Shown: one piece after another, positions 8,586 through 18,977 of the stretch
Numbering within the stretch: the stretch's first letter is position 1
Layout of the letters: each line of letters starts with the position of its first letter
Source of the DNA: Paractinoplanes pyxinae
GTDB lineage: Bacteria > Actinomycetota > Actinomycetes > Mycobacteriales > Micromonosporaceae
Direction: 5' to 3'
Assembly (NCBI RefSeq): GCF_026626335.1
Contig: NZ_JAPNTZ010000023.1
Coordinates: 62,001-126,000, forward strand
Length of the DNA: 64,000 bases
Program-made: the position numbers and the translations under genes
Notes under the pieces: model-generated
Told to the model about the DNA's origin: nothing
The model's input: only the letters and a program-made list of their open reading frames with translations
The model's database searches: none

Positions 8586-9953
8586 TTACTTCGGCCACGC
8601 CTTTTCGATGTTGTTCAGCGTGGTCGCGGTGTCCTGACCGGTGATCCAGGCGGTCGACTGCTTCCAGAAAGCGTCGGAGCCCACGGCGGCCGGCATCTGG
8701 TCCGAGCCGTCGAAGCGGAACGTCGCCTTCGGGTCGAGCAGAATGGTGCCCGCCAGCTTGTCGATCGGGTTCGTCAGGTTGTTCGGGTCGAGGCCCTTGT
8801 TGGCGCTGACCCAGCCCGACGAGAGCTTCGCCTTGGTGTTGGCCCACACGTCCGAGGACAGGTAGGTCTGGAACGCCTTGACCTCGGGGCGGTCGGCGAA
8901 GGCCACGACGAACTCACCGGCGCCGAGAACCGGCTTGGTGTTGGCGTCCGGGCCCGGCAGGTAGAACGCGAAGACGTCGCCGTCCTCGGCCACCTTGGTG
9001 CTCTTGTCGAAGTTGGCCGCGTAGAAGCTGGCCTGGCGGTGCAGCGAGCAGTTGCCGTCGATGATCTGCAGGCCCGCGTCCTGGAACGTGGTGGTGGCGA
9101 TGCTCTTGACGTCGCCCAGGCCGCCGTTGACGTACGCGTCGTTCTTCAGGTAGCCGCCGACGGCGTCCAGCGCGGCCGTCGCCTCGGGACCGTTGAACGG
9201 GATCTTGTGGCTGACCCAGTCGTCGTACTTCTCGGGGCCCGCCGTGCGGAGCATGAAGTCTTCCATCCAGTCGGTGACCGGCCAGCCGGTCGCGTCACCA
9301 CTGGCGATGCCGGCGCACCACGGCTTCTTGCCGGACGCCGCGATCTTGTCGGAGAGCGCCTTCAGCTCGTCCAGGGTGGTCGGCACGGTGTAGCCGCCGT
9401 CCTTGAACTCCTGCGGCGAGTACCAGACCAGGGACTTCACGCTGGCGCCGAGCGGAGCGCCGTAGAACTTGCCGTCGATCGTCGTGTACGACTTCCAGGC
9501 CTTGTCCCAGAACTTGTCGACGTTGTCCGACACCTCTTGCGGGGCCGCGACGGCCTTGCCCGTGCTGACCAGCTGCTTGACCAGGCCCGGCTGGGGCACG
9601 ATCGCGAGGTCCGGCGGGTTGCCGGCGCGGGCGCGCACGAGAATCTGCGTCTCGAACGACTTGTCGCCCTCGTACTTGATCGTGGCGCCGGTGCAATTCT
9701 CGAAGGGCTTGTACGACTCGATGTGCGGAGTGTCCTCCGGAGTCACAATGCCCGTGTAGATGGTGACCGTCTTGCCTTTGATGTCACCGAATTTGGTGTA
9801 TGGCGCGCAGTCGATGGCCGACGCCGACGCGTCGGTGCTTCCGCTCTCGTCGTCGCCGCCGTCACCGCAAGCGGCGAGGCCGAAGATCAGCCCCGCGCTC
9901 AGCGTGCCGGCGAGCGCGGCCCGAATGCGCGGGCTCGTTGGTTGACCGAACAT
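8586..9953 (-). CDS. Sugar ABC transporter substrate-binding lipoprotein
   Basis: A 455-residue extracellular solute-binding protein, family 1, first gene of the importer operon. The lipobox LAAC places the lipidated cysteine at residue 29, followed by an Asp/Glu/Ser-rich tether (GDGGDDESGSTDAS). The mature part shows the family-1 fold pattern with a conserved sugar-binding-type region (ADRPEVKAFQTYLSS). It delivers an oligosaccharide to the two permeases downstream. Similarity of all three components to AglEFG suggests alpha-glucosides, but substrate is unproven. Expression is probably controlled by the palindrome at 10102-10121. Confidence 0.9.
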   Translation of the reverse strand: MFGQPTSPRIRAALAGTLSAGLIFGLAACGDGGDDESGSTDASASAIDCAPYTKFGDIKGKTVTIYTGIVTPEDTPHIESYKPFENCTGATIKYEGDKSFETQILVRARAGNPPDLAIVPQPGLVKQLVSTGKAVAAPQEVSDNVDKFWDKAWKSYTTIDGKFYGAPLGASVKSLVWYSPQEFKDGGYTVPTTLDELKALSDKIAASGKKPWCAGIASGDATGWPVTDWMEDFMLRTAGPEKYDDWVSHKIPFNGPEATAALDAVGGYLKNDAYVNGGLGDVKSIATTTFQDAGLQIIDGNCSLHRQASFYAANFDKSTKVAEDGDVFAFYLPGPDANTKPVLGAGEFVVAFADRPEVKAFQTYLSSDVWANTKAKLSSGWVSANKGLDPNNLTNPIDKLAGTILLDPKATFRFDGSDQMPAAVGSDAFWKQSTAWITGQDTATTLNNIEKAWPK

Positions 9954-10044
9954 ACCGCTCCCTATGTCAAATCGCGCTTCCGACGTCCGGAGACGTCGCC
10001 GTCCGAAGCGCTACTTGGATCACAGTCAAGAGGTAACCGGCACG

Positions 10045-10121
10045 TTGCGCAATGATTTCCGCTTGATCGGCTAGGTAACGATACGGCGTCGCTGCTCCGG
10101 GCACCTTAACCGGTTAAGGTG
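10045..10121 (-). promoter_or_regulatory. LacI-type operator region of the sugar ABC operon
   Basis: Bases 10102-10121 form a perfect 20-bp palindrome, CACCTTAACCGGTTAAGGTG, with the central CG typical of LacI/GalR-family operators. An 8-bp palindrome, TTGCGCAA, lies at 10045-10052. Both are upstream of the binding-protein gene (start 9953, minus strand), and no other gene starts nearby because the dehydrogenase on the other side ends at 10246. The regulator gene itself is not in this window. Confidence 0.65.
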
Positions 10122-10178
10122 GAGTTCCTGGTCAGGCCGCGAATAGCGCCTTGATCTGGACCCTAGCGTCAGACAGAG

Positions 10179-10218
10179 CACCCCGCCTCGCATATCGACG
10201 AATCGGCGAGGCGGGGTG
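10179..10218 (-). terminator. Hairpin terminator after UDP-glucose dehydrogenase
   Basis: A perfect 13-bp stem, CACCCCGCCTCGC at 10179-10191 pairing with 10206-10218, with a 14-nt loop, starts 28 nt past the stop of the dehydrogenase gene. It separates that gene from the promoter region of the sugar importer operon. Confidence 0.7.
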
Positions 10219-10245
10219 GCCTGATCGGGTGATGGCGCGGGAGCG

Positions 10246-11610
<1,365 letters not shown>

Positions 11611-11946
11611 CAAAAGCTCCTCCGCTGCGGGCTCCGCTGGGGGATGCGAGCCCGCTCCCGTAATCACGGCCAGATGATACACAGCGTAGAAAAACGTCGC
11701 GCAAATCCTTGACGTACCGTTATCGGTTCATTCCTTAGAGTTGCCGCGCGTTGTTCCGCTTTATTTAGCTATTGAGCAACCTGAATTCCCGGCCCGGTTT
11801 GCCGCGCCCGCTGGCGTGTACCCGCCGGACACCTGATCATGCGCGATTGTCAACTCCTGGTTTCCGGGGCTTGACAGGACTATGTCGCGCACAGGACGCT
11901 GCTGGGAGCGCTCCCATGTGGAAGCTCATCGATGGAAGGCTCTCGG
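11611..11946 (+). promoter_or_regulatory. Divergent ugd / GH74 intergenic region with -35-like element
   Basis: This 336-bp gene-free stretch contains the promoters for ugd (minus) and the cellulase operon (plus). A perfect -35-like TTGACA lies at 11871-11876. The position 17 nt downstream (11894-11899, GGACGC) is not a good -10, so transcription could use a weaker or alternative sigma recognition. The segment 11690-11780 is clearly AT-richer than its surroundings. The CebR/CelR operator is annotated separately. Confidence 0.4.
11903..11916 (+). promoter_or_regulatory. CebR/CelR operator (exact 14-bp palindrome)
   Basis: TGGGAGCGCTCCCA is, from memory of the literature, the exact consensus bound by the LacI-family cellulose regulators CebR (Streptomyces) and CelR (Thermobifida), which release DNA on binding cellobiose. 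It lies 26 nt downstream of the TTGACA element and 30 nt upstream of the GH74 start, where a bound repressor would block initiation or early elongation of the GH74-GH48-LPMO operon. Confidence 0.85.
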
Positions 11947-14589
11947 ATGCGTCGGTCCACCATTTCCGCGGTCGTCATGGCCGTCCTGCTCAGCGCGGTC
12001 GCCCTGGTCGTCGCGCGCCCGCTCGGCGCATCCGCGGCGGCCGTCGACCCGTACACGTGGAAGAACGTCCGCATCGACGGCGGTGGTTTCGTGCCGGGGG
12101 TCGTGTTCAACCCGGGCGAACGCAACCTGATCTACGCGCGCACCGACATCGGCGGGGCCTACCGCTGGAACGAGAGCGGGCAGAGCTGGACGCCGCTGCT
12201 CGACTGGGTCGGGCAGGACAACTGGGGCTACAACGGCGTGCTGAGCATCGCGCCCGACCCGGTCGAGACCAACCGCGTGTACGCCGCGGTCGGCATGTAC
12301 ACGAACAGCTGGGATCCCAACAACGGGGCGATCCTGCGCTCATCCGACAAGGGAAACACCTGGCAGATCACCCCGCTGCCGTTCAAGAACGGCGGCAACA
12401 TGCCCGGCCGCGGCATGGGCGAGCGGCTGGCGGTCGACCCGAACGACAACCGGAAGGTCTATTTCGCCGCTGAGGGTGGAAACGGGCTCTGGCGCAGCAC
12501 CGACTACGGCGCCACGTGGGCGAAGGTGACGAACTTCCCGAATGCCGGCAACCACGTGCAGGACCCGAATGACACCAACGGCTACCTCAACCAGAACCAG
12601 GGGCTGACCTGGGTCACCTTCGGCGCGGCGAACCAGATCTACGTGGGCGTGGCCGACAAGCAGAACCCGGTCTACCGCTCGCTCGACGGCGGCGCGACCT
12701 GGCAGCGCATCCCGGGCCAGCCGACCGGCTACCTCGCGCACAAGGGCGTCGTCGCCGGCAACTATCTGTTCATCGCGACGAGCGACACCGGGGGCCCGTA
12801 CGACGGTGGGGCGGGCCAGGTGCAGCGGTTCGACACGACAACCGGCGTCTGGACGGACATCTCGCCCACACCGGCCTCGGAGTCGCCGTACTACGGGTAC
12901 TCGGGCCTGACCGTCGACCGGCAGAAGCCGGGCACGCTCATGGTGGCCACGCAGATCTCGTGGTGGCCCGATGCCATCTTCTTCCGGAGCACCGACAACG
13001 GCGCCACCTGGACGCGGATCTGGGACTTCAACGGCTACCCGTCCGTCTCGAAGCGCTACACCATGGACATCTCGGCCAACCCGTGGCTCGACTTCAACAC
13101 CAACCCGCAGCCGCCCGAGTCGACGCCCAAGCTGGGCTGGATGAACGAGTCGCTCGAGATCGACCCGTTCAACTCCAACCGGATGCTCTACGGCACCGGC
13201 GCCACGATCTACGGCACCACCCAGCTGACCAACTGGGACAGCAACACGACCTTCACCATCAAGCCGTACGCGAAGGGGATCGAAGAGACGGCGGTGCTCG
13301 ACCTGGCCAGCCCGCCCTCGGGGGCGCCGCTGGTGAGCGCGCTGGGCGACATCGGCGGCTTCCACCACGCCTCGCTCGACGCGGTGCAGCCGAACTTCCA
13401 CGACACGCCGGCGCTGGGCAGCAACACGTCGCTCGACTTCGCCGAGTTGAGCCCGACGGTGTTCGCCCGGGTGGGCAACGCGGACGCGGCGCCGCACATC
13501 GGGATCTCGTCGGACGGCGGCAAGAACTGGTATCAGGGGCAGGAGCCGGCCGGGGTAACCGGGGGCGGGACGATCGCCGTCGGGGCCGACGCGAACGCCA
13601 TGGTGTGGTCGCCGGCCGGGGTCGGGGTGCACTACTCGACGACGCGCGGTAGCTCGTGGACGGCTTCGAGCGGGGTGCCGGCCGGGGCGATCGTGGAGTC
13701 GGACCGGGTCGACCCTAAGACCTTCTACGCGTACGCGGCGGGGAAGTTCTACACGTCCAAGGACGGCGGGGCTTCGTTCGTCGCGTCCTCGGCCGTTCTG
13801 CCGACGGCGGGGCGGCTGCACTTCAAGGCGGTTCCAGGTGCGGCCGGCGAGGTGTGGTTCGCGGGGGAGAGCGGGTTGTTGCGCTCGACCGACTCCGGGG
13901 GTTCCTTTGTGAAGGTCGCGTCGGTGACATCGGGCATCAACGTCGCTTTCGGCAAGGCGGCGCCGGGGTCTTCGAAGCCGGCGGTCTTCCTGGTCGGCAC
14001 GGTGGACGGGGTCACCGGGGTCTTCCGCTCCGACGACAGCGGCGGCTCGTGGGTGCGAATCAACGACAACGCCCATCAGTACGGCAATGCCGGTGACGCC
14101 CTGGCCGGTGATCCGCGGGTCTACGGGCGGGTGTACCTGGGCACGAACGGGCGCGGCATTTTCTACGCCGATCCGGTGTCGACTCCCACCACGCCCCCGG
14201 TGACCACGCCTCCTGTGACTACACCGCCGGTGACGACGCCGCCGGTCACCACCCCGCCTGTGACGACGCCGCCTCCTTCGGGTGGCTGTGCGGCCACCTA
14301 CAAGATGACCGGCACTTGGAGTGGGGGCTTCCAGGGCGAGGTCACCGTCAAGAACACCGGCACCGCACCGACCACCGCCTGGACCGTCGGCTGGACCTAC
14401 GGCGGCGGCCAGACCATCTCCCAGCTGTGGGGCGGCGCCCACACGCAGACCGGCACCGCGGTCAGCGTGCGCAACGCCTCCTGGAACGGCGCCCTGGCCG
14501 CGGGCGCGAGCACCACCTTCGGCTTCCTCGGGAGCCTCAGCGGCAGCGCCAACCCCGTCCCCTCCCCGGTCACCTGCGCTCCGGCGTAG
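11947..14589 (+). CDS. Secreted xyloglucanase GH74 with CBM2
   Basis: An 880-residue secreted enzyme cleaving the beta-1,4-glucan backbone of xyloglucan. Residues 1 to about 32 are a signal peptide (MRRSTISAVVMAVLLSAVAL). The GH74 double beta-propeller follows, with BNR-like repeats (RSTDNGATWTRI, KDGGASF). Candidate catalytic aspartates are Asp67 in RTDIGGAYRWN and Asp468 in LGDIGGFHH. A (TTPPV)n linker leads to a C-terminal CBM2 cellulose-binding domain from about residue 779. ATG at 11947 is favoured over 11932 because GGAAGG lies 7 nt before it. First gene of a three-gene operon under the CebR-type operator. Confidence 0.93.
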   Translation: MRRSTISAVVMAVLLSAVALVVARPLGASAAAVDPYTWKNVRIDGGGFVPGVVFNPGERNLIYARTDIGGAYRWNESGQSWTPLLDWVGQDNWGYNGVLSIAPDPVETNRVYAAVGMYTNSWDPNNGAILRSSDKGNTWQITPLPFKNGGNMPGRGMGERLAVDPNDNRKVYFAAEGGNGLWRSTDYGATWAKVTNFPNAGNHVQDPNDTNGYLNQNQGLTWVTFGAANQIYVGVADKQNPVYRSLDGGATWQRIPGQPTGYLAHKGVVAGNYLFIATSDTGGPYDGGAGQVQRFDTTTGVWTDISPTPASESPYYGYSGLTVDRQKPGTLMVATQISWWPDAIFFRSTDNGATWTRIWDFNGYPSVSKRYTMDISANPWLDFNTNPQPPESTPKLGWMNESLEIDPFNSNRMLYGTGATIYGTTQLTNWDSNTTFTIKPYAKGIEETAVLDLASPPSGAPLVSALGDIGGFHHASLDAVQPNFHDTPALGSNTSLDFAELSPTVFARVGNADAAPHIGISSDGGKNWYQGQEPAGVTGGGTIAVGADANAMVWSPAGVGVHYSTTRGSSWTASSGVPAGAIVESDRVDPKTFYAYAAGKFYTSKDGGASFVASSAVLPTAGRLHFKAVPGAAGEVWFAGESGLLRSTDSGGSFVKVASVTSGINVAFGKAAPGSSKPAVFLVGTVDGVTGVFRSDDSGGSWVRINDNAHQYGNAGDALAGDPRVYGRVYLGTNGRGIFYADPVSTPTTPPVTTPPVTTPPVTTPPVTTPPVTTPPPSGGCAATYKMTGTWSGGFQGEVTVKNTGTAPTTAWTVGWTYGGGQTISQLWGGAHTQTGTAVSVRNASWNGALAAGASTTFGFLGSLSGSANPVPSPVTCAPA

Positions 14590-14619
14590 CGCGCCTCCCC
14601 ACAGAAAGGACCCACCCCC

Positions 14620-17523
14620 GTGCAAGTCAGATCAAGGGCCAGACGCGTGCTGGCCGTCACCGGCGCCGCCGTCCTCGGCGCCGGCGCGGCCCTCGTGTCC
14701 GGCGTCCCCGCGCTCGCCGCCCCGAGCTGCACCGTGGTCTACAAGGTGCAGAGCCAGTGGACCGGCGGGTTCACCGGCGACATCGCCATCACCAACACCG
14801 GCGACCCGGTGTCCAGCTGGAGGCTCGAGTACGCCTTCCCGGACGCCTCGCAGAAGGTCACCCAGGGCTGGAGCGGCGTCTACTCGCAGAGCGGCCAGAA
14901 CGTCACCGTCAACAACGCGGCCTGGAACGGCAGCCTGGGCACGAACGCTTCCGTCAGCACGGGCTTCAACGGCACGTTCGGCTCGGCCAACCCGGTGCCC
15001 ACGTCGTTCACGCTCAACGGCACCCGGTGCAACGGCTCGGCCAACGCGCCGACGGTCGAGATCACCAGCCCGGCGGCCAACACCCGCTACACCGCGCCGG
15101 CCTCGATCCCGATCACCGCTGTCCCCGGCGGCACGGTCGCGAAGGTCGAGTTCTACCACGACGGGCTGCTGCTCAACACGGACACGGCCGCCCCCTACAC
15201 GTACACCTGGACTGGCGTGCCGGCCCAGACCGCGGCCTACCAGCTGCAGGCGATCGCCTACGACGCGGCGGGTAACAAGAGCAACACCGCCGCCGTGCCG
15301 GTGTTCGTGGACGCGGCCACCACCCCGGCGATCGTCACCGATGCCACCTCGGTGAGCGTCTCGCCCGGCGGCACCGCCACGTTCAAGCTGGCGCTGTCCA
15401 AGGCTCCGACGGCCAACGTGACCGTCGCGGTCGCCCGCACCGCCGGCGCGACGACCGTCTCGGCCACCCCAGCCTCGCTCACCTTCACCCCGTCGAACTG
15501 GAACACCGGCCAGACCGTCACCGTCGCGGCCACAAGTGCGGCGGCGGTTGGGGCGACAGCGGCGTTCTCGGCCAGCGCGAGCGGGCACACCGCCGCGACG
15601 GTGAACGCGACAGTCGTACGGGAAGGGGCGGCCGACGCCCGGTTCACCCAGCTCTACAACGACATCAAGAACCCGGCCAACGGCTACTTCAGCCCGGACG
15701 GCGTGCCCTACCACTCGATCGAGACGCTGATCGACGAGGCGCCCGACCACGGCCACGAGACCACCTCCGAGGCGTTCAGCTACTGGCTGTGGCTCGAGGC
15801 GGAGCACGGCCACGCGTCGGGTGACTGGGCGCCGTTCAACAGCGCGTGGGCGACGATGGAGAAGTACATCATCCCGTCGCACGCCGACCAGCCGACCAAC
15901 GACAAGTACGACGCGTCCAAGCCGGCGACGTACGCGGCCGAGTACCCGTTGCCGTCGCAGTACCCGTCGCAGCTCGACAACAGCGTCTCGGTCGGCAGCG
16001 ACCCGCTGGCCTCGGAGCTGAAGAGCGCGTACGGCACCTCCGACATCTACGGCATGCACTGGCTGCTCGACGTCGACAACACCTACGGCTTCGGCCGGTG
16101 CGGCGACGGCACCACGAAGAACGTCTACATCAACACGTTCCAGCGCGGCCCGCAGGAGTCGACGTTCGAGACCGTGCCCCAGCCCAGCTGCGACACGTTC
16201 AAGCACGGCGGCCCCAACGGCTTCCTCGACCTGTTCACCAAGGACGCCAGCTACGCCAAGCAGTGGAAGTACACCAACGCCCCGGACGCGGACTCGCGCG
16301 CGGTGCAGGCGGCGTACTGGGCGTACACCTGGGCCACCGAGCAGGGCAAGCAGTCGCAGCTGACCTCGGCCGTCACCAACGCGGCGAAGATGGGCGACTA
16401 CCTGCGGTACTCCTTCTACGACAAGTACTTCAAGCAGCCGGGCTGCGCCTCGACCTCGTGCGCGGCGGGCAACGGCAAGAACGCCTCCAACAACCTGATG
16501 TCCTGGTACTACGCCTGGGGCGGCGCGACCGACACCAACGCCGGCTGGGCGTGGCGGATCGGCTCGAGCACCAGCCACTTCGGCTACCAGAACCCGATGG
16601 CGGCGTACGTGCTGAGCAACGTGAGCGCCTTCGCCCCGAAGTCGCCCACGGCCAAGGCGGACTGGCAGGCCAGCCTCAACCGGCAGCTCGAGTTCTACCA
16701 GTGGCTGCAGTCGAGTGAGGGCGCGATCGCCGGCGGCGCGACGAACAGCTGGAACGGCAGCTACCAGGCCCGCCCGGCCGGCGTGCCGACGTTCTACGGT
16801 CTCGCGTACGTGGAAGCCCCGGTCTACGAGGACCCGCCGTCGAACCGCTGGTTCGGCATGCAGACGTGGTCGCTCGAACGGCTGGCCGAGTACTACTACC
16901 TGACCAACGACGCCAAGGCCAAGTCGGTGCTCGACAAGTGGGTTCCGTGGGCGCTGGCCAACAGCGACATCACGGCGACCAGCTTCTCGATCCCGTCCGA
17001 CATGGAGTGGTCGGGCGCCCCGGCCACCTGGAACCCGTCGTCGCCGGCGGCCAACACCAACCTGCACGTCACGGTGACCAGCAAGGGCCAGGACCTCGGC
17101 GTGGCGGGCTCGTTCGCCAAGCTGCTGACCTACTACGCGGCCAAGTCGGGCAACACGGCGGCCAAGACCGCGGCCAAGAACCTGCTGGACGCGATCTGGA
17201 CCAAGAAGGACGCCAAGGGCGTGTCGGTCACCGAGACCCGCGCCGACTACAACCGGATGGACGACACCTACAACGCGTCCACCGGCCAGGGCATCTACAT
17301 CCCGCCGGGCTGGACCGGCAAGATGCCGAACGGCGACGTGATCAAGCCAGGCGTGTCCTTCCTGGACATCCGCTCCTTCTACAAGAACGACCCGGACTAC
17401 CCGAAGGTCGACGCGTACCTCAAGGGCGGCCCGGCGCCGACGTTCAACTACCACCGCTTCTGGGCGCAGGTCGACGTGGCCACCGGCTACGCGGACTTCG
17501 CTCGACTCTTCCCCAACGGATAG
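14620..17523 (+). CDS. Secreted GH48 cellobiohydrolase with N-terminal CBM2
   Basis: A 967-residue secreted processive exocellulase attacking cellulose from reducing ends. Order: signal peptide (1 to about 33), CBM2 (about 35-141), an Ig-like domain (about 145-230, EITSPAANTRY...VEFYHDG), a second Thr/Ala-rich beta domain (about 231-335), and the GH48 domain (about 338-967). The proton-donor region reads EAPDHGHETTSEAFSYWLWL, with Glu384 in TTSEA as the likely acid. GTG at 14620 has GAAAGGA upstream and starts 30 nt after the GH74 stop. The N-terminal CBM2 with two intervening beta modules contrasts with the C-terminal CBM2 of its neighbours. Confidence 0.95.
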   Translation: MQVRSRARRVLAVTGAAVLGAGAALVSGVPALAAPSCTVVYKVQSQWTGGFTGDIAITNTGDPVSSWRLEYAFPDASQKVTQGWSGVYSQSGQNVTVNNAAWNGSLGTNASVSTGFNGTFGSANPVPTSFTLNGTRCNGSANAPTVEITSPAANTRYTAPASIPITAVPGGTVAKVEFYHDGLLLNTDTAAPYTYTWTGVPAQTAAYQLQAIAYDAAGNKSNTAAVPVFVDAATTPAIVTDATSVSVSPGGTATFKLALSKAPTANVTVAVARTAGATTVSATPASLTFTPSNWNTGQTVTVAATSAAAVGATAAFSASASGHTAATVNATVVREGAADARFTQLYNDIKNPANGYFSPDGVPYHSIETLIDEAPDHGHETTSEAFSYWLWLEAEHGHASGDWAPFNSAWATMEKYIIPSHADQPTNDKYDASKPATYAAEYPLPSQYPSQLDNSVSVGSDPLASELKSAYGTSDIYGMHWLLDVDNTYGFGRCGDGTTKNVYINTFQRGPQESTFETVPQPSCDTFKHGGPNGFLDLFTKDASYAKQWKYTNAPDADSRAVQAAYWAYTWATEQGKQSQLTSAVTNAAKMGDYLRYSFYDKYFKQPGCASTSCAAGNGKNASNNLMSWYYAWGGATDTNAGWAWRIGSSTSHFGYQNPMAAYVLSNVSAFAPKSPTAKADWQASLNRQLEFYQWLQSSEGAIAGGATNSWNGSYQARPAGVPTFYGLAYVEAPVYEDPPSNRWFGMQTWSLERLAEYYYLTNDAKAKSVLDKWVPWALANSDITATSFSIPSDMEWSGAPATWNPSSPAANTNLHVTVTSKGQDLGVAGSFAKLLTYYAAKSGNTAAKTAAKNLLDAIWTKKDAKGVSVTETRADYNRMDDTYNASTGQGIYIPPGWTGKMPNGDVIKPGVSFLDIRSFYKNDPDYPKVDAYLKGGPAPTFNYHRFWAQVDVATGYADFARLFPNG

Positions 17524-17535
17524 GAGCGTCTCTCC

Positions 17536-18657
17536 ATGCGAAAAAAGCTGCTTATGTACGCGGTGAGCGCGCTCGTCGCGGCCGGCGTGGCGGTGGTGGC
17601 CACTCCGCCGAGCGCCGCTCAGGCCCACGGCGCGATGATGGTTCCGGGCAGCCGTACGTGGCTCTGCTACAAGGACGGGCGGAACCCGCAGACGGGTGCG
17701 ATCGAGCCGAAGAACGCGGCCTGTGCGGCTGCCGTGGCCCAGAGCGGCACCACGTCGCTGTACAACTGGTTCGCGGTGCTCCGCTCGGACGGCGCGGGCC
17801 GGATGTCGGGGTTCATCCCCGACGGTCAGCTCTGCTCGGGCGGCACCGGGGGCCCGTACAACTTCACGGGTTTCAACCTGCCCCGCAACGACTGGCCGGT
17901 GACCCACCTGACGGCGGGCCGGCAGATCCAGGTGCAGTACAACAACTGGGCCAAGCACCCCGGCACGTTCCGCATGTACATCACCAAGGACAGCTGGAGC
18001 CCGACCCGGGCCCTGGCCTGGAGTGACCTGGAGTCGGCGCCGTTCGACTCGGTGACCAACCCGCCGGACAGCGGCGGTCCCGGCTCCGACGACGGCCACT
18101 ACTACTGGAACGCGACGCTGCCGTCCGGCAAGAGCGGGCGCCACCTGATCTACTCGGTGTGGCAGCGCTCGGACAGCAACGAGACGTTCTACGGCTGCTC
18201 CGACGTCGTCTTCGACGGCGGCAACGGCGAGGTCACGGGTGTGGGCAACGGCGGCACCACGACGCCACCGCCCACCACCCCGCCCCCGACGACTCCGCCG
18301 CCGACCACCCCGCCCCCGACCACGCCGCCGCCGACGACCCCGCCGCCCGCGGGATCGGGCGACTGCTCCGCGATGTTCAACATCACGGGCTCGTGGAACG
18401 GCGGCTTCCAGGCCGAGGTGATGGTGCACGCGGGCACCGCGGCGATCAGCAACTGGACGGTCAACTGGACCTGGCCCGGGTCGCAGACCCTGGCCCAGGC
18501 CTGGAGCGGCACGGCCACCAGCAGCGGATCGCTGGTCACAGTGAAAAACGTCAACTGGAACGGCACGGTAGCCGCCGGCAAGTACGTGACGTTCGGCCTG
18601 ATCGGCTCCGGCGCAACGCCACCGTCGGTCAACAACCTGGCCTGCGCCACCGCATGA
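17536..18657 (+). CDS. Secreted lytic polysaccharide monooxygenase AA10 with CBM2
   Basis: A 373-residue copper enzyme that oxidatively breaks crystalline polysaccharide chains, helping the cellulases. The signal peptide ends at AAQA, exposing His31, which with His141 (AKHPGTFRMYIT) forms the histidine brace. The AA10 domain spans about 31-225. A (TTPPP)n linker and a CBM2 (about 275-373) follow, arguing for cellulose rather than chitin as substrate. It starts 12 nt after the GH48 stop, with TAGGAG upstream, and is the last gene before a strong terminator. Confidence 0.95.
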   Translation: MRKKLLMYAVSALVAAGVAVVATPPSAAQAHGAMMVPGSRTWLCYKDGRNPQTGAIEPKNAACAAAVAQSGTTSLYNWFAVLRSDGAGRMSGFIPDGQLCSGGTGGPYNFTGFNLPRNDWPVTHLTAGRQIQVQYNNWAKHPGTFRMYITKDSWSPTRALAWSDLESAPFDSVTNPPDSGGPGSDDGHYYWNATLPSGKSGRHLIYSVWQRSDSNETFYGCSDVVFDGGNGEVTGVGNGGTTTPPPTTPPPTTPPPTTPPPTTPPPTTPPPAGSGDCSAMFNITGSWNGGFQAEVMVHAGTAAISNWTVNWTWPGSQTLAQAWSGTATSSGSLVTVKNVNWNGTVAAGKYVTFGLIGSGATPPSVNNLACATA

Positions 18658-18679
18658 CCTGACCCGCTCCGAAAAGAAC

Positions 18680-18714
18680 CCGGCGGCGGCGCGACCCCAT
18701 CGCGCCGCCGCCGG
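18680..18714 (+). terminator. Terminator of the cellulase/LPMO operon
   Basis: A perfect 15-bp GC-rich stem (18680-18694 with 18700-18714) with a 5-nt loop begins 22 nt after the LPMO stop. It is followed by CTTTCATT on the plus strand, and by GGTTCTTTTC on the minus strand, so it could work in both directions. Confidence 0.85.
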
Positions 18715-18977
18715 CTTTCATTGACCGTTCTGCTTCCCGAAGGTCGTGCGCGGCATCTCGACCGAGGTCGAGGAAAGGTCAAGGTGGGTCAGGCTCAGCG
18801 TGTCGTGGTCAGCCTGGAAGTTGCTGGACACTGGCGCGGAGGATGCGACCTTTGACTTCAACGGGGACATCCTGCTGTTCGTCCGGCGGGACGGTGTGCT
18901 GACCAAGCACCGGCGCGACACGTGGTGGCAGCGCTACTCGGCCGGGGACCCTTGTGGTGGGGGCGCACTGTGAAGGC
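18715..18977. other. Region with two weak small open frames, no assignable gene
   Basis: Between the terminator and the TraB-like gene there is a 75-codon plus-strand frame (18746-18973, including the stretch AEDATFDFNGDILLFVRR) and an opposing 67-codon minus-strand frame (18718-18921). Neither has a good ribosome-binding site or a family match. The plus frame ends 4 nt before the next gene, and the minus frame ends right at the bidirectional hairpin. One of them may be real; the sequence alone does not decide. Confidence 0.3.

Noticed and set aside
14632..18429. A very long (about 1,265-codon) minus-strand open frame opposite the GH48 and LPMO genes
   Set aside because: High-GC antisense shadow: Arg/Gly/Val-rich, no family motif, and the plus strand carries unmistakable GH48, AA10 and CBM2 domains.
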